A stretch of 64,000 bases of DNA, from contig NZ_CP046535.1 in NCBI RefSeq assembly GCF_009739515.1, forward strand, positions 2,728,001 through 2,792,000, given 5' to 3'. A program made the translations under genes and the position numbers. The stretch's first letter is position 1. Every line of letters starts with the position of its first letter. The notes below the pieces were generated by a model that saw only the letters and a list, made by a program, of their open reading frames with translations, was not told the origin of the DNA and did not search any database. Origin of the DNA: Sphingomonas profundi (GTDB taxonomy: Bacteria > Pseudomonadota > Alphaproteobacteria > Sphingomonadales > Sphingomonadaceae). Positions 48,490 to 57,140 of this stretch are shown here, in pieces.

Positions 48490-49991
48490 GCCTTGCCCAT
48501 CTCGTTGCGCAGGCGCGGTTCCGGCGCGGCGGCGGTGGCCTGCACCAGCACGTCGCGGCCGCAGCCCGGCACCCAGCAGATCGCGTCCATCGGGCGATTG
48601 GCATGGCCCGCCCGGCAGATGCCGTAGGTGCGCCGCCGCTCACAGCCGCAGTGGCGATCGCCCATCGCGATCAGGCCGCCGCAATCCTCCTTGAACGGGC
48701 AGGCCTGCTGGTTCAGCTGCGGCAGCGGCATGGCCGGCCGGTCCGTGCGCGCCGGCGGCGGCTCCGGCGCGGGCGATCTCACCGCGCCCGGCGTGGCGAG
48801 CACGGTCGAATCGCCGCACGCGTAGATCACGGGCGTCGCGAAGCGGCGATGGCTCCACGCCGGCGAGCGTCGGCCGAGCCGGCGGCGGGCGAGCCGCACC
48901 GCCTCGTCCACCGGCACGCCCTCGCCCACGCTGCGGTAGAAATCGGTGGTGAACCGCTCCGCATCCTCGTTGCTGATGGCATATTGCATGGCGATCACGA
49001 ACGGCACGCCGGCACTGATCAGGGTCATCGCCGCTCCGCGAAACGCCTCCGCCTCCGGCGCCGACCGGCCGACGTCGCAGGCGTGCAGGAACACCAGCCG
49101 CGGCCGCCGGCGCGGCTCGAACTGGGCGCCCAGATCGGCGATCGGGTGCCATTCGGCATTGTCGACGGGCACGTCCTCCTGCGTGGCGGCGGCTCTGGCG
49201 GCCAGCAGGCGCCGCTGCTCGGCCGATCGGTGGAAGGCCAGCTCGCTCTCCAGCCCGCGATGGCGCCCGTGCAGGATCAGGTGCAGGATGTCCGGCATCC
49301 GGTCCTCCAGCGCCTGGCCCAGCTGCCGCCACTCCATTTTCTCCAGCGTGCGAACGGTCACGTCGATCCGCTCGCCAAGCTTCGCCTCGATCGTCGCCGC
49401 GGCACCCTGCGCCTTGTCGAGCACGGCGTGCGGGCTGGGGGATGCCCAGCCGACCAGTATGTCCAGCCGGTCGCGCGGCTCGCCGATGCGCGGCGGCGGC
49501 GGCGGCGTCGTGCGCACCAGCGTGGCCTTGTCGCCCAGGAAATAGCCCGGCCCGTCGCGATCGGCGACGAACATGATCTCCCACGGATAGTTGGCGAGCG
49601 GGCCGGCCGCCGCGCTGAAGGCCAGGGTGATGCGGAAGCAGGCGGTCGACTCCGCCTGCTCGCTCTCGAACCGGTTCAGCCGGTCCAGCAGCTCGTTTGC
49701 CAGCGGATGCGGCAGCGGGTCGGCGCGCCGCTCGAACGCGGCGGTCTCGACCAGGCGGCTGGCCTGGCCGCCGAGCAGGGTCTCGAACAGCACGGCGCCG
49801 AGCAAAGCGAGATCGTCCTTGTCGCCGAGGCCCGGCTCGTCCTTCTGGTCGGTGACGAGGCGGTCCATGCGGCGGACGACCCGGGCGGTGAGATCGCTGT
49901 GGCGGACAGGCGCGGTGAACACCTCGCCCGCCACCTCCAGGCGCACATTGTCCGCGCCCACCGTCAGCTTGCAGTGCGTGTCCGCCGCCAT
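48486..49991 (-). CDS. CHAT-domain cysteine peptidase with C-terminal Cys/His cluster
   Basis: A 501-residue caspase-like protein. The CHAT domain covers about 120-395. The catalytic histidine is in HLILHGRHR (H241) and the cysteine in VFLHACDVGRS (C305), both in the expected contexts. It ends with VIYACGDSTV, a normal closing strand. After a proline-rich linker (about 404-425) there is a dense cluster with C431, C437, C448, C450, C459, H463, C472 and C477, likely binding two zinc ions. The N-terminal 120 residues contain paired helices. CHAT peptidases act as proteases in defence and programmed cell death systems; the target here is unknown. Confidence 0.87.
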   Translation of the reverse strand: MAADTHCKLTVGADNVRLEVAGEVFTAPVRHSDLTARVVRRMDRLVTDQKDEPGLGDKDDLALLGAVLFETLLGGQASRLVETAAFERRADPLPHPLANELLDRLNRFESEQAESTACFRITLAFSAAAGPLANYPWEIMFVADRDGPGYFLGDKATLVRTTPPPPPRIGEPRDRLDILVGWASPSPHAVLDKAQGAAATIEAKLGERIDVTVRTLEKMEWRQLGQALEDRMPDILHLILHGRHRGLESELAFHRSAEQRRLLAARAAATQEDVPVDNAEWHPIADLGAQFEPRRRPRLVFLHACDVGRSAPEAEAFRGAAMTLISAGVPFVIAMQYAISNEDAERFTTDFYRSVGEGVPVDEAVRLARRRLGRRSPAWSHRRFATPVIYACGDSTVLATPGAVRSPAPEPPPARTDRPAMPLPQLNQQACPFKEDCGGLIAMGDRHCGCERRRTYGICRAGHANRPMDAICWVPGCGRDVLVQATAAAPEPRLRNEMGKA

Positions 49992-49998
49992 GGCGCCG

Positions 49999-51093
49999 TC
50001 AGGGCAGCCGCAGCAGGTCGCTGATGCTGTCCTGCACGGCGGTGCCGGGCGCGGCGGCGTCGTTCGCTACGGCCAGGCGCATCGCGTCGTCATGCACGGC
50101 GCGCAACTGCTCCAGCCGCTCGGCCATCAGCGCGCGGCCCTGCGTCCAGGTGAGATCGGGGCTGACGGCGACGGCGCTGAACATGGCGGCGAGATTGGCC
50201 TTCGCCTCGTCCCAGGCGCCGGCCGAGCTCTTGGCGGCGGCGGCCAAAGCGGCGATCCACAGCGGGTGGAACGGCAGCGCATCCAGATCGCGGCGGCCGG
50301 GCGGCGGCACCCGGGCGATCTGGTAGAGCATGAAATCGGCCTCGCGATAGGGCAGCGCCGCCTCCGCCGTCGGGCCTTTCCGGAGCACGTCGTCGATCAC
50401 CCAGAACTCGTCCGGGTCCGGCGCGTCGTCCGAATCGATCAGCGCCCAGCGGCCGGTGGGGAACGCATCGCCGCTGTCCGGATCGATCGTCTGGCGCAGG
50501 CCGATCAGCGGCTTCACCCCGTTCAGCCCCATGATCCGATCGAACCCGTCCAGCACGATGCCGCCGATCCTGGTGTAAACCTCCAGCCCCAGGCCGGGGG
50601 CGAGCGCGGCGCTGGCCGATTCCACCACCTCCACCACGTCCCTGGCGACATTGTGGGTGGGCATCTGGTTGAGCACGAAGGTGAAGGTGAAGGGACCGCC
50701 GCGATAGGGATGCGGGCCGAACAGCATCATGTTCTTCAACACCGTGCCGCTCGGCAGCCCTTCCTTGGGGCTCGGCCCGACGACGACGGGCACGGTGCGG
50801 GCCTTGCCGTCGTAGAGGAACTCGGTGCTGGCGAACACGGACGGCTCGATCTCGGTGAACCAGCGGCGCTGATCGGCCAGGAACAGCTGGTTCAGCCGCA
50901 CCATCACGTAATCGCGCTTGGCGACGATGTCCGCGTCGTCCGCCGCGATCGGCGGCTGCGGCGCTGGCGCCTGCGGGCGGACGTGGCCGTCGGGAATGCG
51001 GATCGGCTCGCGCGGGCGGCGCGGCTCGGACTGGATCACCGCGAGGGCGCGGTTCCAGATATCGGCCACGCTTCTGATCGCCCGCCTCGCCAT
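49999..51093 (-). CDS. Unrecognised protein, first gene of the CHAT module
   Basis: A 364-residue soluble protein that I cannot assign. The N-terminus has helices and a proline-rich linker (about 25-48), then a mixed alpha/beta region with short hydrophobic strands such as ARTVPVVVGPSP, PFTFTFVLNQMP and GRWALIDSDDAPDPDEFWVIDDV. The C-terminal 110 residues are alanine-rich helices. There is no signal peptide or membrane span. The CHAT gene begins 7 bases after its stop. Base composition matches the surroundings. It may be the sensor, adaptor or substrate of the peptidase; this is inference from position. Confidence 0.75.
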   Translation of the reverse strand: MARRAIRSVADIWNRALAVIQSEPRRPREPIRIPDGHVRPQAPAPQPPIAADDADIVAKRDYVMVRLNQLFLADQRRWFTEIEPSVFASTEFLYDGKARTVPVVVGPSPKEGLPSGTVLKNMMLFGPHPYRGGPFTFTFVLNQMPTHNVARDVVEVVESASAALAPGLGLEVYTRIGGIVLDGFDRIMGLNGVKPLIGLRQTIDPDSGDAFPTGRWALIDSDDAPDPDEFWVIDDVLRKGPTAEAALPYREADFMLYQIARVPPPGRRDLDALPFHPLWIAALAAAAKSSAGAWDEAKANLAAMFSAVAVSPDLTWTQGRALMAERLEQLRAVHDDAMRLAVANDAAAPGTAVQDSISDLLRLP

Positions 51094-51156
51094 CGCCCAC
51101 CCCGCTTCGACTCGCGCCCGTTCAGGGTGCGGCGGCGGCGGGGCAGCGTCAACCGC

Positions 51157-52302
51157 TCAGCCCGTCACCTTCGGGTCGAGCGGGGTCGGCGCGGCGTCGA
51201 CGTCCTGCAGGGTGGCCTCGTCGGTCACGTCGGCATAGACCGGATAGTCGGTATAGCCCTCCTCGCCCTGCGTGTAATAAGTGGCGATCTCCGGCCGGTT
51301 GAGCGGCTGGCCGGCGCGATAGCGCGCCGCCAGATCGGGGTTGGCGATGCACGCCTGGCCGTAGGCGACGATATCCGCCGTGCCCGCCGCGATCGCCGCC
51401 GCGCCGCTGGCGCGGGTGAAGCCCGCGACCACCATCGCCGGCCCGTCGAACAGCGGCCGCAGCGTGCCGTAGACGTCCCACCCCACGGCATAGTCGCCGA
51501 GCTGGAGATAGGCGATGCCGCGCGCGGAAAGCTGGCGCACGACATGGCTGTAGGTGGCGACCGGATCGTCGTCGAACACGTTGTGGAACGACCAGCCGGG
51601 CGACAGCTTCACCGCGACGAACTTCGGCCCCGCCACCTCCGCCATGGCATCGACGCAGGCGAGCAGGAAGGCGGCGCGCTTCTCGACGCTGCCGCCCCAC
51701 GCATCGGTGCGCAGATTGGTGTTGGTGGAGAGGAACTGCATCGGCAGGTAGCCGCTGGCGGCGTGGATCTCCACCCCGTCCAGCCCGGCATCCAGCGCCG
51801 CCTGGGCGCACGCCTTGTATGCGTCGATCGTCTCCAGCACCTCGGCATGGCTCATCGCCCGCGGCTCCGGATAGGGTCGCTTCGGACGCGGACAGGTGAC
51901 GGTATAGTGGCGCGCCAGCGGATCGGGCCGCACCGCCGAGGCGGAGACCGGCTGCCGCCCGTTCAGCATCAGCGGATCGGACAGGCGGCCGACATGCATG
52001 ACCTGGGCGAAGATCGCCCCGCCCTCGCCATGCACCGCCTCCGCCACGCGGCGCCACCCGGCCACCTGCGCCGGGGTGTGGAGGCCGGGGGTGAACAGAT
52101 ACCCGTTACCCATGTCGCACGGGTAGACGCCCTCCGTCACGATCAGCCCCAGGCCCGCGCGCTGGCGATAATATTCCACGTTCAGGTCGGTCGGCACGCC
52201 GTCCAGAGTGGAACGCTGACGCGTCATCGGCGCCATCGCCACGCGGTTGCGGATCGTGACGCGGCCGAGATCCAGCGGGGCGAACAACGAGTCGATGGTC
52301 AA
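51157..52302 (-). CDS. Old yellow enzyme-type NAD(P)H:flavin oxidoreductase (ene-reductase)
   Basis: A 381-residue FMN enzyme that reduces activated C=C bonds. The N-terminal barrel begins LFAPLDLGRVTIRNRVAMAPMTRQRS. The substrate-binding region is VEIHAASGYLPMQFLSTNTN near 184-203, where the usual HGANGYL is HAASGYL. VVAGFTRASG and YGQACIANPDLAARY close the FMN site. It is the last gene of a minus-strand run with two SnoaL-like proteins, the P450 and the TonB receptor, and overlaps the SnoaL gene by 4 bases. Substrate unknown. Confidence 0.92.
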   Translation of the reverse strand: MTIDSLFAPLDLGRVTIRNRVAMAPMTRQRSTLDGVPTDLNVEYYRQRAGLGLIVTEGVYPCDMGNGYLFTPGLHTPAQVAGWRRVAEAVHGEGGAIFAQVMHVGRLSDPLMLNGRQPVSASAVRPDPLARHYTVTCPRPKRPYPEPRAMSHAEVLETIDAYKACAQAALDAGLDGVEIHAASGYLPMQFLSTNTNLRTDAWGGSVEKRAAFLLACVDAMAEVAGPKFVAVKLSPGWSFHNVFDDDPVATYSHVVRQLSARGIAYLQLGDYAVGWDVYGTLRPLFDGPAMVVAGFTRASGAAAIAAGTADIVAYGQACIANPDLAARYRAGQPLNRPEIATYYTQGEEGYTDYPVYADVTDEATLQDVDAAPTPLDPKVTG

Positions 52303-52856
52303 CGAACGGGCTCCTTGAAGGTGAGGACGGCATAGCTGTGGTCACTGCGATCGCGCGCGACGGGCTTGGCCGCGACCTCCGGGTTGTTCGGCGTCACCGC
52401 GATCGGCGCATCCGCCTCGCCCATGCGCGGGCCGACCGGATCGATACGATCCCAGTCGTGCAGCGACTGGCGGTGGCGGATCGCCCAGACGCCGTCGATC
52501 CGCTCGAACGTGTCGACGTAGCGGCCCTGCCCGAACATGTCGTGCAGGGTGCCGTCGTCCGCCGTCATCCGCAGGGTGACGGTCCAGTAGGACTCGCTGG
52601 CGGCGCGATCGCCGTCCACCACGATCAGGATGTTCGAGATCACGTGGCGCGTCGCCACCATCGCCGCATGGACCGGCCACAGCCACGCGACGAAGCCCTC
52701 GGCGGTGCCGGCGAACAGGGGCGCGTGATCGTCCGTGCCGCCGGGATGCCAGCAGGAAAGGGCGAGGTCCGCGTCCATCCGGTCCATCGCGCGGGCGTAG
52801 CGGTGCAGCACGTCGGTGATGGCGGCACGGGCGGCAAGTTCGTCGAGCGTCGTCAT
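52299..52856 (-). CDS. SnoaL/NTF2-like protein 1
   Basis: A 185-residue protein of the SnoaL-like superfamily (cone-shaped alpha+beta barrel). The family pattern is seen in LAARAAITDVLHRYARAMDRMDADLALSCWHPG near 6-38 in two parts, and in VDTFERIDGVWAIRHRQSLHDW. Members act as isomerases, dehydratases, cyclases or oxygenase beta subunits. The ATG at 52856 has GGGGG upstream; an ATG at 52874, overlapping the previous stop (ATGA), is a strong alternative. One of three such proteins in this cluster. Confidence 0.85.
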   Translation of the reverse strand: MTTLDELAARAAITDVLHRYARAMDRMDADLALSCWHPGGTDDHAPLFAGTAEGFVAWLWPVHAAMVATRHVISNILIVVDGDRAASESYWTVTLRMTADDGTLHDMFGQGRYVDTFERIDGVWAIRHRQSLHDWDRIDPVGPRMGEADAPIAVTPNNPEVAAKPVARDRSDHSYAVLTFKEPVR

Positions 52857-52870
52857 CTCATCCCCCGCCT

Positions 52871-53395
52871 TCATGCCCCGCCCGCCTGCATGCCCTGCTC
52901 GCCCACGTCCGCCCGGGTGCGCGGGCCGCGCGCGGCGGCGCGATCGAACAGGCCGCGATCGCCCTGTTCCCACATGATCGTCAGGCCCAGCCGCGCGATC
53001 CGCCAGCCGCCGCCGGCGCGTACCACGCGATGCGTGTAGTAGCCGCCGATCAGGTGATGCCGTTCCGCGCCGTCCTCCACCAGCATGTGCCGCGCCGTCA
53101 TCTGCGTGCGCAGGATCGCCTCGTCGGCGCCGAGATCGATCGCGATGTTCGTCATGCGGTGCTGCGTCGCGTCGAACGGGGCGAGCGTGGCGCGGACGGT
53201 CGCCACCCACTCGTCGGCCGGCATCGACGCGTCCACGCCGGACCAGGCGAGATCCACCTCCAGCCGGTCGGTGAAGATCGAGCGGTAGAGCGGCCAGTCC
53301 CGCCGGTCGATGCCGTAGGCGTAGCCGTTCAGCAGATCGGCGATCGCGGCGCGATCGATCAGGTCGGCGAGCGTCGCCGGAGCCGCGCCGATCAT
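52871..53395 (-). CDS. SnoaL/NTF2-like protein 2
   Basis: A 174-residue SnoaL-type protein with LADLIDRAAIADLLNGYAYG and IDRRDWPLYRSIFTDRLEVD near 9-48, RHMLVEDGAERHHLIGGYY, and WRIARLGLTIMWEQGD. Like its neighbours it could be a ring isomerase, a lyase, or a small subunit for a ring oxygenase. The ATG overlaps the stop of the P450 gene (ATGA), so it is translationally coupled to it. Confidence 0.85.
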   Translation of the reverse strand: MIGAAPATLADLIDRAAIADLLNGYAYGIDRRDWPLYRSIFTDRLEVDLAWSGVDASMPADEWVATVRATLAPFDATQHRMTNIAIDLGADEAILRTQMTARHMLVEDGAERHHLIGGYYTHRVVRAGGGWRIARLGLTIMWEQGDRGLFDRAAARGPRTRADVGEQGMQAGGA

Positions 53396-54621
53396 GCCGG
53401 CTGCCAGACGAGCGGCACGGCCGTGCAGGCGCCGACATTGCCGCCCTTCATCGTCACCGGCCGATCGGGATCGAGCGCGAACGGCGGCAGCCGCCGCAGC
53501 CACTCGCGCATCACCACGATCACCTCCATCCGCGCGAGCCCCGCGCCGACGCAGCGATGCGGGCCGGCGCCCATCGTGGTGTGCTTCACCGCGTTCAGCT
53601 TCCGATCGAAGCGCACCTCCTGCGGCGCGTCGAAGCTGCGCGGATCGAGATTGTGCAGCACGCTGGGCAGGTAGACGAGATCGCCCGCCTTCATCTCCAC
53701 CCCGTCCACCGCCACGTCGGCCACCAGGTTGCGGCTGACGGAGACGGTGGGGTAACGCCGCATCAGCTCGTCGGCGGCGGCCGGGATCAGATCGGGCTCG
53801 GCCCGCAGCCGCGCCTGGTCGGCCGGATTGCGGGCGAGGTGCAGCGCGACCATGCCCAGCATCGCCGCCACCGTGTCGAGCCCGCCGAACAGCAGGTTGC
53901 GGCACATCCGCTTGGCCTCGTCCACCGTCCACGCCCGGCCCTGTATGGGCACGGAGAGGATGCGGCTGAACAGATCGTCGCCCGGCATCTCCAGCCGCTG
54001 TTGCAGGAACGGCCAGAGATAGTCGTCCACCGCCTGCGCCAGTTCCTCCACCGTCATCGATCCGTCCGGCCGGGTCAGCTGTTTGCCGAAGACGCGCAGC
54101 CGCGGGCGATCCTCGGTCGGCACGCCGATCAGGGTGAGGAACAGGTTGACCGGCAGCACCTCGGCAAATTCCTCGACGAACTCGCAAGTGCCGCGCCCGA
54201 TCAGGCCGTCGATCAGGTCGTTCGCCAAGGCGACGACCTGCGGCTCCAGCGGGGCGATGTGGCTGCTGGCGAAGCCGCGCATCACCGCGTTGCGATACGG
54301 CCCGTGCTCCGGCGGATCGAGCTGGAGCGGGATGAAGCGCATCACGTCGCCCAGCCCCGGCGTCACCGCCAGCACCTCGCTGGAAAGGGCGGCGGCATCG
54401 CCCCACAGCTGCCGCACCGCCTCGCCGCCGGTCGCGATCCAGTGGCCGCCGTTGCGCGGTGTCCAGACGAGATCGGGGCCGCCCGGCCGTTGCAGCGCCA
54501 GCCACGCCGCGAAATAGTCTTCCTCCACCCCCGCCGGCTGGAAGATGTCGAAGTCTACGATCCGATCGGGCGGTACGTGGTCGGGTATCGCCGGCGGGGC
54601 GGCGGTGGCGAGGCTGGTCAT
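53392..54621 (-). CDS. Cytochrome P450
   Basis: A 409-residue soluble bacterial P450 mono-oxygenase. The I-helix has LLFGGLDTVAAMLGM near 239-253 (the AGxDT-type oxygen site) and ADELMRRYPTV near 285-295 is the ExxR region. The haem ligand is the cysteine in MGAGPHRCVGAGLAR near 356-370. The first position of the usual FGxGxHxC is not phenylalanine. No ferredoxin or reductase gene is adjacent, so redox partners must come from elsewhere. It lies 13 bases after the TonB receptor stop in the same direction. Confidence 0.94.
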   Translation of the reverse strand: MTSLATAAPPAIPDHVPPDRIVDFDIFQPAGVEEDYFAAWLALQRPGGPDLVWTPRNGGHWIATGGEAVRQLWGDAAALSSEVLAVTPGLGDVMRFIPLQLDPPEHGPYRNAVMRGFASSHIAPLEPQVVALANDLIDGLIGRGTCEFVEEFAEVLPVNLFLTLIGVPTEDRPRLRVFGKQLTRPDGSMTVEELAQAVDDYLWPFLQQRLEMPGDDLFSRILSVPIQGRAWTVDEAKRMCRNLLFGGLDTVAAMLGMVALHLARNPADQARLRAEPDLIPAAADELMRRYPTVSVSRNLVADVAVDGVEMKAGDLVYLPSVLHNLDPRSFDAPQEVRFDRKLNAVKHTTMGAGPHRCVGAGLARMEVIVVMREWLRRLPPFALDPDRPVTMKGGNVGACTAVPLVWQPA

Positions 54622-54634
54622 GCGGGCCTTTCGT

Positions 54635-57094
54635 CTAGCGGTTGCCGAAGCGCACGGTGCCCTGGAGCAGCACCTCGCGCGGGCGGCCGATGCTGATCCA
54701 GATCTCGTCCGGGGTGCCGAACGGCTTGTCCGATCCCGCGACGCCGTAATATTTGTTGGTCAGGTTGCGGCCGATCAGCGCCAGTTCCCACGCATCATTC
54801 TCCGCATGCAGCCGCAGGCTGGCGTTGAGGCGGGCGAAGCCCTGCTGCCAGGCGACCGGATTCTGGTTCTCCTGCAGCCAGTAGCCGCTCGTATAATTCG
54901 CGTCGCCCGAGACGCCGAGCTTCACCGCCGTGGTGATCAGCGTATCGTAGCTGAAACCACCGGTGACGTTCCACTTCGGCGCGCGCACCAGCGCCGTGCC
55001 GGAGAGATCCTGCGTGTTGGCGGCGGTGCAGCCCTGCGCCAGCGTCTGCCCCGGATAGCAGGGGGCGGCCGGGAAGCTCAGATATTTGGCGCGGTTGTAG
55101 CCGGCGGCGGCGCGCAACTGGAAGTCGCGCGTGATCTGGTAGCTGCCGTCCACCTCCGCGCCGGTGGTGCGGGCCGAGGCGGCGTTGCGGATCGTGAACG
55201 AGGGCGGCGAGGGGTTGAACGAGGTGAGCTGCAGGCCGTTGAACTTGTAGCGGTAGAGCGCGGCGTTCAGCGCCAGCCGTCCGCCCATGAACGATCCCTT
55301 GGCGCCCAGCTCGCCACCCTCGGCCGATTCCGAGCGGAAGCCGAGATCCGCCGCCGTCTGCCCGAACGACAGGATCGACGGGTTCGAGAAGCCGCCCGAC
55401 TTGTAGCCCGTCTTGTACGCGCCGTAGAGTGTGGTGTTGCTGGTCGGATGGTAGGAGAGCGTCGCCTCGGGCGACCAGTCGTCGTCGCTGAAGCGGCCGG
55501 ACGTGAACTGCCCCTCGGTCGCGACGAGGCCGAAGGCGACCAGGTTCTGATTGACGAAGGAGTTGCCCAGGCGGACTCGCTTGCGCTCATGCGTGTAGCG
55601 CACGCCGCCGGCCAGCTCGATCTGCGGCGTGATGTTCCAGATCAGCTGGCCGAAGGCGGAATAAGCGCGCGTCTTGTTGAAGCTGAGCAGCGACCAGTTG
55701 TTATACTGGCCGTTGCGCGCATCGGCGCCGACATTGGCGATGAAGCCGTTGCCGCGCGTATCGCGCCCGCCATCCTCGAAATAGAGGCCGGCGGCGAAAT
55801 CGATCGGTCCGTCGAAGCTGGAATTGGCGCGCAGCTCCTGCGTGAAGGCGTGGCTCTTGTCCAGGTTGGCGCCGAACACGGTGGGCGTGGCATCGAAGGC
55901 GAAATTGTCGAAGCTGTCATTCTTGTAGCGCCAGTAGCCCGTCACCGAGGTGAGCGCGACCGGGCCGACCTTGTAGTCGAGCGTGAGCGACGACAGCACG
56001 GCGGAGTAGCGCGTGATCGGCACGCCGCCGTTCGATTCCGGATAGCCGGCGGCCAGCACCGGGTTCAGCGCGCCCAGCGAGCGGCGGCCGTTCAGCTTGC
56101 AGTCGCCATAGGGATCCTGCACGAAGACGCCGCTCAGCAGATCCAGCGTCTGCGGGTTGCCCTGGCACTTCAGCTCCGTGCCGGATGTCTCGCCATGATC
56201 GCGCAGGCGCGATCCGAACAGCTTGAACACGGCGCTGAAATCGCTGCCCGGCCGCCACTCGATCGTGGCGCGGCCCAGTATCTCGCGCGTGCCCGGATCG
56301 CGGCCGTGCGCGGCGCCGGGAGAGGGGTTGGCCGGATCGCTGGGGATGCCGAGCGGGCCGGCGACGTTGCGGATATAGCCGGCCATCTTGCTGCCGCGCC
56401 CCGCCAGGCGGAAGCCGAGCGTATCGGTGATCGGGCCGGAGACCGCGCCCTCGACGAAGCGTTCGTCCGCCTTGAACTCGTAGCCGGCGCGGGCATAGCC
56501 CTCGAAGTCGCGCGTCGCGCCGGCGGTATGGACGGAGACGACGCCGCCCGGGCTGTTCTTGCCGAAGAACAGCGCCTGCGGGCCTTTCAGCACCTCCACC
56601 TGCTGCAGATCGAAGAAGCTCTGGGTGACGAGGCGCCCGCGGCTGATCTGCAGGCCGTCCAGGTTCAGCGCCACCGTCTGGTCGATGCCGGCGTCGAGCG
56701 CGGAGGAGCCGATGCCGCGGATGGTGAAGGAGGCGCCGGCGCCGCCGCCGCCGGACTTCGCCAGGATCACCTGCGGCACCAGCTGGCCGATCTTGCCCAG
56801 ATCGGTGGCGGCGTAGCGGTTCAGGTCGCTGGCGCTGACGGCGGAGACGGCGACCGGCACCTGAAGCAGCGTCTCGTCGCGCTTGCGCGCCGTGACGATG
56901 ATCTCCTCCACGCCGGTATCGGCGCGGTCGGGCGCGGCGCCGCCGGCGGCCCCCGGCTGCTGCGGCTGCGGCTGCGCCGACAATGCGTCCTGCGCCAGCG
57001 CCGGCGCGGCCATGCCGGCCAGAATGGTGGTGGCCAGCATCATCGCGGCCGGCAGCAGGCGCGCGCGCCCGCCGACGAACATACCGTTCCTCAT
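54635..57094 (-). CDS. TonB-dependent receptor of the catabolic cluster
   Basis: An 819-residue outer-membrane receptor. A signal peptide ends near PALAQ (residue 35); a Gln/Pro/Ala-rich linker precedes the TonB-box region VEEIIVTARKRDETLLQVPV near 63-82. The plug shows GASFTIRGIGSSALD and VEVLKGPQALFFGKNSPGG, and the barrel ends LLQGTVRFGNR, with a C-terminal aromatic strand. Located between the P450 and the Rieske oxygenase, it probably brings their hydrophobic substrate across the outer membrane. Confidence 0.94.
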   Translation of the reverse strand: MRNGMFVGGRARLLPAAMMLATTILAGMAAPALAQDALSAQPQPQQPGAAGGAAPDRADTGVEEIIVTARKRDETLLQVPVAVSAVSASDLNRYAATDLGKIGQLVPQVILAKSGGGGAGASFTIRGIGSSALDAGIDQTVALNLDGLQISRGRLVTQSFFDLQQVEVLKGPQALFFGKNSPGGVVSVHTAGATRDFEGYARAGYEFKADERFVEGAVSGPITDTLGFRLAGRGSKMAGYIRNVAGPLGIPSDPANPSPGAAHGRDPGTREILGRATIEWRPGSDFSAVFKLFGSRLRDHGETSGTELKCQGNPQTLDLLSGVFVQDPYGDCKLNGRRSLGALNPVLAAGYPESNGGVPITRYSAVLSSLTLDYKVGPVALTSVTGYWRYKNDSFDNFAFDATPTVFGANLDKSHAFTQELRANSSFDGPIDFAAGLYFEDGGRDTRGNGFIANVGADARNGQYNNWSLLSFNKTRAYSAFGQLIWNITPQIELAGGVRYTHERKRVRLGNSFVNQNLVAFGLVATEGQFTSGRFSDDDWSPEATLSYHPTSNTTLYGAYKTGYKSGGFSNPSILSFGQTAADLGFRSESAEGGELGAKGSFMGGRLALNAALYRYKFNGLQLTSFNPSPPSFTIRNAASARTTGAEVDGSYQITRDFQLRAAAGYNRAKYLSFPAAPCYPGQTLAQGCTAANTQDLSGTALVRAPKWNVTGGFSYDTLITTAVKLGVSGDANYTSGYWLQENQNPVAWQQGFARLNASLRLHAENDAWELALIGRNLTNKYYGVAGSDKPFGTPDEIWISIGRPREVLLQGTVRFGNR

Positions 57095-57140
57095 CCCCGT
57101 TCCCCCTCTGTTGTCGTTGTCGCTCGTACGCGGCGGGCCG

